Both the position numbers and the translations under genes were made by a program. The notes beneath the pieces were generated by a model, which ran no database searches, had not been told where the DNA came from, and saw nothing but the letters and a program-made list of their open reading frames with translations. A DNA stretch of 9,613 bases from the NCBI GenBank assembly GCA_028822945.1, contig JAPKCN010000061.1, forward strand, positions 1 through 9,613. The letters are read 5' to 3'. How positions within the stretch are numbered: position 1 is the first letter of the stretch; each line of letters starts with the position of its first letter. The stretch comes from Porticoccaceae bacterium. GTDB taxonomy: Bacteria > Pseudomonadota > Gammaproteobacteria > Pseudomonadales > Porticoccaceae. This document shows, in pieces, positions 6,833 through 9,613 of the stretch.

Positions 6833-8827
6833 AACCGTTTTAACAGTATATTGGTAGCCAACCGAGGTGAAATTGCCTGCCGGGTCATGCGCACAGCGAA
6901 GCAACTCGGTTATCGCACTATCGCCGTGTACTCCGATGCCGATGCCACGGCCCCGCATGTGCAAATGGCCAATGAGGCGTTGCGGATTGGGCCAGGGCCG
7001 GTTGGCGAATCTTATCTGGTGGCAGATTTGATCTTGCAAGCAGCCGCCAGCAGCAATGCTGGGGCAATTCATCCTGGCTATGGTTTTTTGAGTGAAAATG
7101 CTGCTTTTGCCAAGGCGTGCGAGGCCGCTGGTGTGGTTTTTATTGGCCCGACGCCAAAAGCTATTGATATTATGGGCAACAAAGCTGAGTCAAAGCGTCG
7201 GATGATTGCGGCGGGTGTACCCTGCGTGCCCGGATATGAGGGGCGCGACCAAACCGATGCCGCGCTGCTTCGCGAGGGAGGCAAAATCGATTTGCCAATG
7301 ATGGTTAAAGCGGCGGCCGGTGGCGGTGGTCGCGGGATGCGTTTAGTTCACAAAAGAGTCGATTTAGCCAACGCGATTAAATTAGCACGGGCCGAAGCCG
7401 AGAGTGCTTTTGGTTCTGGTGAATTGATTCTAGAGCAGGCGATTATTCAGCCGCGACATGTTGAAATACAGGTTTTTGCCGATAGCGATGGCCATACCAT
7501 TCATCTTGGCGAGCGCGACTGCTCGGTGCAGCGTCGCCACCAAAAAGTTATAGAGGAAGCTCCCTGTCCAATTATGACCCCAGAGTTGCGTCAGCGCATG
7601 GGGCAATCGGCCATCGATGCCGCAGTAAGTGTCGGTTATTGCGGCGCTGGCACGGTCGAATTTTTGCTCGACGAATCGGGTGCATTTTATTTTTTAGAAA
7701 TGAACACACGTCTCCAGGTCGAGCACCCAGTAACCGAATTGATTACCGGTTTAGATCTGGTTGCCCTACAGATTAGCGTTGCCCAAGGCGAGCCGTTAGG
7801 GATTGAACAGACTGACGTGGAGTTGCGTGGTCATGCTATTGAGGTGCGTCTTTATACCGAGGATCCAGGTCAGGACTTTTTACCAGCGTCGGGCCCTGTG
7901 GACCTTTGGCTGCCGTCCTCGGGTCCGGGGATACGCGTCGATGCAGGTATCAGTAGCGGTCAACAAATCTCGCCATTTTATGATCCTATGGTGGCAAAAA
8001 TTATCGGCTTTGGCGACACTCGGGAGGCCGCGCGACAAAAGACACTCGAGGCGTTACAACACACCGTGCTATTTGGTACACCCAACAATAAACAATTTCT
8101 AATCGACTGTTTAAATACCGAGGCTTTTGTCGACGGAGGTGTAACGACAGCATTCATCGCAGAAAACTTCAGCCGCGAGCAGCTTCAAACCGTAATCCCA
8201 AGCTTTGTGCAGAGTGCCATAGCCGCGGTGATTGCACTGACGCTCGAATACCAAAATCAGCGCCAGAGACTTACAACCGTCTCTGGGACATTAAAGAATT
8301 GGACTAACGCCGGTGCGTTGGTGTCGCGTAAACAGTATAATTTCGATGGACTAATTTACGATTTATCGATTTCCCCGTGTGACGGTAAAGAATGCTATTT
8401 AGTCTCTGGTGGCGAACAGTCGGCGCGCGTCGAAATTCATAGTAGCGAAGCGCCCAGTGCCAAGGTTTCAGTTGATGGAAAGGTATACCGCGTATACTTT
8501 ATGTCTCCTCGGGTAGGTCAGTTGTATTGCTCTATCGATGGACACAGCGCGTTTTATCGCGATTCGATCATGCTCGATGGGGTGGGCGAGGATCGCACAG
8601 GCGACGGCCGGGTGATCGCGCCGATGCATGGATTGTTGCTCGAGGTAAATGTTGCAGCTGGTGACAAGGTCATCAAAGGGCAGCTGTTAGCTGTGCTCGA
8701 AGCGATGAAGATGCACTATGAAATTGTTGCCGAGGTCGATGGTACGGTAGTGGCGGTGAGGGCAGTTGTCGGAGCCCAGGTCGCGGGTGACGATGTACTT
8801 ATGGAAATCAATAGTGTAGTCGAATAG
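6830..8827 (+). CDS. atuF: Acyl-CoA carboxylase alpha subunit (biotin carboxylase plus biotin carrier), geranyl-CoA carboxylase-like
   Basis: From the ATG at 6830 the protein has 665 residues, close to GCC and MCC alpha subunits. The biotin carboxylase N domain opens with ILVANRGEIACRVMR (7-21) and HPGYGFLSEN (81-90). The ATP-grasp domain has the glycine loop KAAAGGGGRGM (160-170), CSVQRRHQKVIEEAP (231-245) and EMNTRLQVEHP (290-300). The carboxylase C domain includes YDPMVAKI (384-391). Residues of about 450-580 form a poorly conserved linker where the BT domain lies in related alpha subunits. The C-terminal biotin carrier domain has EAMKM (624-628), with Lys627 the expected biotinylation site. 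It carboxylates biotin using ATP and bicarbonate and hands the group to the beta subunit; GCC and MCC are alpha6-beta6 cytoplasmic complexes. It overlaps the hydratase stop by one base. The domain call is firm; the substrate depends on the beta subunit. Confidence 0.9.
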   Translation: MNRFNSILVANRGEIACRVMRTAKQLGYRTIAVYSDADATAPHVQMANEALRIGPGPVGESYLVADLILQAAASSNAGAIHPGYGFLSENAAFAKACEAAGVVFIGPTPKAIDIMGNKAESKRRMIAAGVPCVPGYEGRDQTDAALLREGGKIDLPMMVKAAAGGGGRGMRLVHKRVDLANAIKLARAEAESAFGSGELILEQAIIQPRHVEIQVFADSDGHTIHLGERDCSVQRRHQKVIEEAPCPIMTPELRQRMGQSAIDAAVSVGYCGAGTVEFLLDESGAFYFLEMNTRLQVEHPVTELITGLDLVALQISVAQGEPLGIEQTDVELRGHAIEVRLYTEDPGQDFLPASGPVDLWLPSSGPGIRVDAGISSGQQISPFYDPMVAKIIGFGDTREAARQKTLEALQHTVLFGTPNNKQFLIDCLNTEAFVDGGVTTAFIAENFSREQLQTVIPSFVQSAIAAVIALTLEYQNQRQRLTTVSGTLKNWTNAGALVSRKQYNFDGLIYDLSISPCDGKECYLVSGGEQSARVEIHSSEAPSAKVSVDGKVYRVYFMSPRVGQLYCSIDGHSAFYRDSIMLDGVGEDRTGDGRVIAPMHGLLLEVNVAAGDKVIKGQLLAVLEAMKMHYEIVAEVDGTVVAVRAVVGAQVAGDDVLMEINSVVE

Positions 8828-8858
8828 GTTGCTGTGGAGAGGTAGGAGGAACTGAGAT

Positions 8859-9470
8859 ATGAGTTTAAAGCTATGGCACTGTGCGACGTCGCGTTCGATA
8901 CGTCCGCTCTGGACGATGGAAGAAATGCAATTACCTTATGAATTGCTAGTGATGCAATTCCCACCGCGTTTTATGCATACCGGTTATACCGATATCAATC
9001 CAATCGGCACCGTGCCCTACTTTACCGATGGCACTGTGGAGATGACAGAATCTACGGCTATCAGTCAGTATTTGGTAGATTGCTATGGTCCTACCGACCT
9101 AGCGGTTGCGTCTGATGAGTCAGACTATGGTGTATACCTTAACTGGCTCCACCGGAGTGACACGACCTTAACGTTTCCGCAGACTTTGGTGTTGCGATAC
9201 AGCCATTTAGAGTCCGAGGATCGGCGTTTACCGCAGGTAGTCGAGGACTATTCTAAGTGGTTTTACTCGCGATTACGTTCGCTCGAAGTCGCGGTTACCG
9301 GACGTGAATACCTCTGTTCTGGACGCTTTACGATTGCCGATATTAGTGTCGGTTTCGCGCTGTATTTAGCTGAAAAGTTGGGCCTAAGAGATGGCTTTAA
9401 AGAGTATACGAATGCTTATTATGAGCGCCTTAAAAAACGCCCAGCCTTTCACAAAGCCACCTCGCTATAG
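8859..9470 (+). CDS. Glutathione S-transferase-like protein
   Basis: The 203-residue protein has canonical cytosolic GST architecture and length. The N-terminal thioredoxin-like domain (about 1-78) includes CATSRSIRPLWTMEEM (8-23), NPIGTVPYF (47-55) with the expected cis-proline Pro53, and MTESTAISQYL (62-72), where Glu64-Ser65 would contact the gamma-glutamyl group of glutathione. The all-alpha C domain includes FTIADISVGFALYL (157-170) with the helix N-cap Thr158/Asp161 that stabilises GST folds. Ser11 or Ser13 is the likely thiol-activating residue, but this is not certain. AGGAGG (8844-8849) lies nine bases before the ATG, and the gap after the carboxylase gene is 31 bases, so it is probably in the same transcript. 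No GST belongs to the Pseudomonas atu operon as I know it. Roles could include conjugating a reactive enal or epoxide, isomerisation, or thiol protection; none is shown by sequence. Confidence 0.85.
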   Translation: MSLKLWHCATSRSIRPLWTMEEMQLPYELLVMQFPPRFMHTGYTDINPIGTVPYFTDGTVEMTESTAISQYLVDCYGPTDLAVASDESDYGVYLNWLHRSDTTLTFPQTLVLRYSHLESEDRRLPQVVEDYSKWFYSRLRSLEVAVTGREYLCSGRFTIADISVGFALYLAEKLGLRDGFKEYTNAYYERLKKRPAFHKATSL

Positions 9471-9505
9471 TGCTCTAAAATCCTAGACGATATTGTAAAT
9501 AATAT

Positions 9506-9520
9506 AGGAGAAAGCTAGTG
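9506..9520 (+). promoter_or_regulatory. Ribosome site setting a GTG start for the dienoyl-CoA reductase
   Basis: AGGAG (9506-9510) lies seven bases upstream of GTG (9518-9520). An ATG at 9522 is in a different frame. The family-like residues begin only a few codons after this GTG, so GTG is the likely initiator. Confidence 0.65.
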
Positions 9521-9613
9521 CATGCACGCTATCCGCAGCTCTTTACACCTCTAGATCTAGGTTTTACGAAAATCAAAAATCGCCTTATTATGGGCTTCAT
9601 GCACACCGGTTTA
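9518..9613 (+). CDS. fadH: N-terminal fragment of NADPH-dependent 2,4-dienoyl-CoA reductase (Old Yellow Enzyme family)
   Basis: Only 32 codons are in the window, starting at GTG and running off the right edge. They read through YPQLFTPLDLGF and then NRLIMGFMHTGL, which closely match the FadH-type N-terminus ('YPHLL.PLDLGF...KNRVLMGSMHTGL' from memory). FadH is a cytoplasmic FMN/FAD/iron-sulfur enzyme of about 670 residues that reduces 2,4-dienoyl-CoA with NADPH during degradation of unsaturated acyl chains. The gap after the GST-like gene is 47 bases with no terminator, so the operon continues rightwards. A reductase of this kind suits a substrate with internal double bonds such as an acyclic terpenoid. 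Catalytic and cofactor residues are outside the window, so other Old Yellow Enzyme family members cannot be fully excluded. Confidence 0.75.
   Translation, partial: MHARYPQLFTPLDLGFTKIKNRLIMGFMHTGL

Noticed and set aside
4342..8827. Leucine degradation (Liu) methylcrotonyl-CoA carboxylase cluster
   Set aside because: The chemistry is the same and it remains possible, but an isovaleryl-CoA dehydrogenase and HMG-CoA lyase are absent, AtuA is present, and the beta-subunit pocket differs from LiuB, so the isoprenoid reading is preferred.

Overview
The window reads as chromosomal DNA of a Gram-negative proteobacterium, most likely a marine-type gammaproteobacterium. That placement is an inference from moderate GC in the genes, AT-rich gaps, strong AGGAG-type ribosome sites, and protein families resembling those of Pseudomonas-related lipid and terpenoid degraders. 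Nothing in the window (no rRNA, no housekeeping marker) fixes the taxon. I see no tRNA, CRISPR array, insertion sequence or phage gene.

Layout. The left edge (1-150) is the C-terminal tail of a strictosidine-synthase/SMP-30-like beta-propeller protein on the + strand. It converges on a small SCP-2 sterol-carrier-like protein on the - strand (285-584), and a bidirectional hairpin terminator lies between them. A 402-base gene-free stretch (585-986) holds the divergent promoter region, with several inverted repeats that could be operators. From 987 onward all genes are on the + strand: an MFS transporter of the spinster-like type (987-2285), then, after a 142-base gap, a tightly packed run.

The run is an AtuA-family protein (2428-4272), a biotin-dependent acyl-CoA carboxylase beta (carboxyltransferase) subunit (4342-5964), an enoyl-CoA hydratase of the LiuC/AtuE type (5994-6830), the matching alpha subunit with biotin carboxylase and biotin carrier domains (6830-8827), a glutathione S-transferase-like protein (8859-9470), and the first 32 codons of a 2,4-dienoyl-CoA reductase (9518 to the right edge, GTG start).

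How they fit together. AtuA, carboxyltransferase, hydratase and biotin carboxylase are the core of the acyclic terpene utilisation (Atu) pathway known from Pseudomonas. There a geranyl-CoA-type 3-methyl-2-enoyl-CoA is carboxylated on its methyl branch, then hydrated to a 3-hydroxy-3-carboxymethyl acyl-CoA that can be cleaved to remove the branch as acetate. The related leucine (Liu) pathway uses the same chemistry on methylcrotonyl-CoA, but AtuA and several sequence details here favour a longer isoprenoid substrate. The adjoining GST-like and dienoyl-CoA reductase genes, the MFS transporter, and the absence from this window of atuB, atuD, atuG, atuH and the regulator atuR make this a variant cluster. 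The substrate is inferred, not shown.
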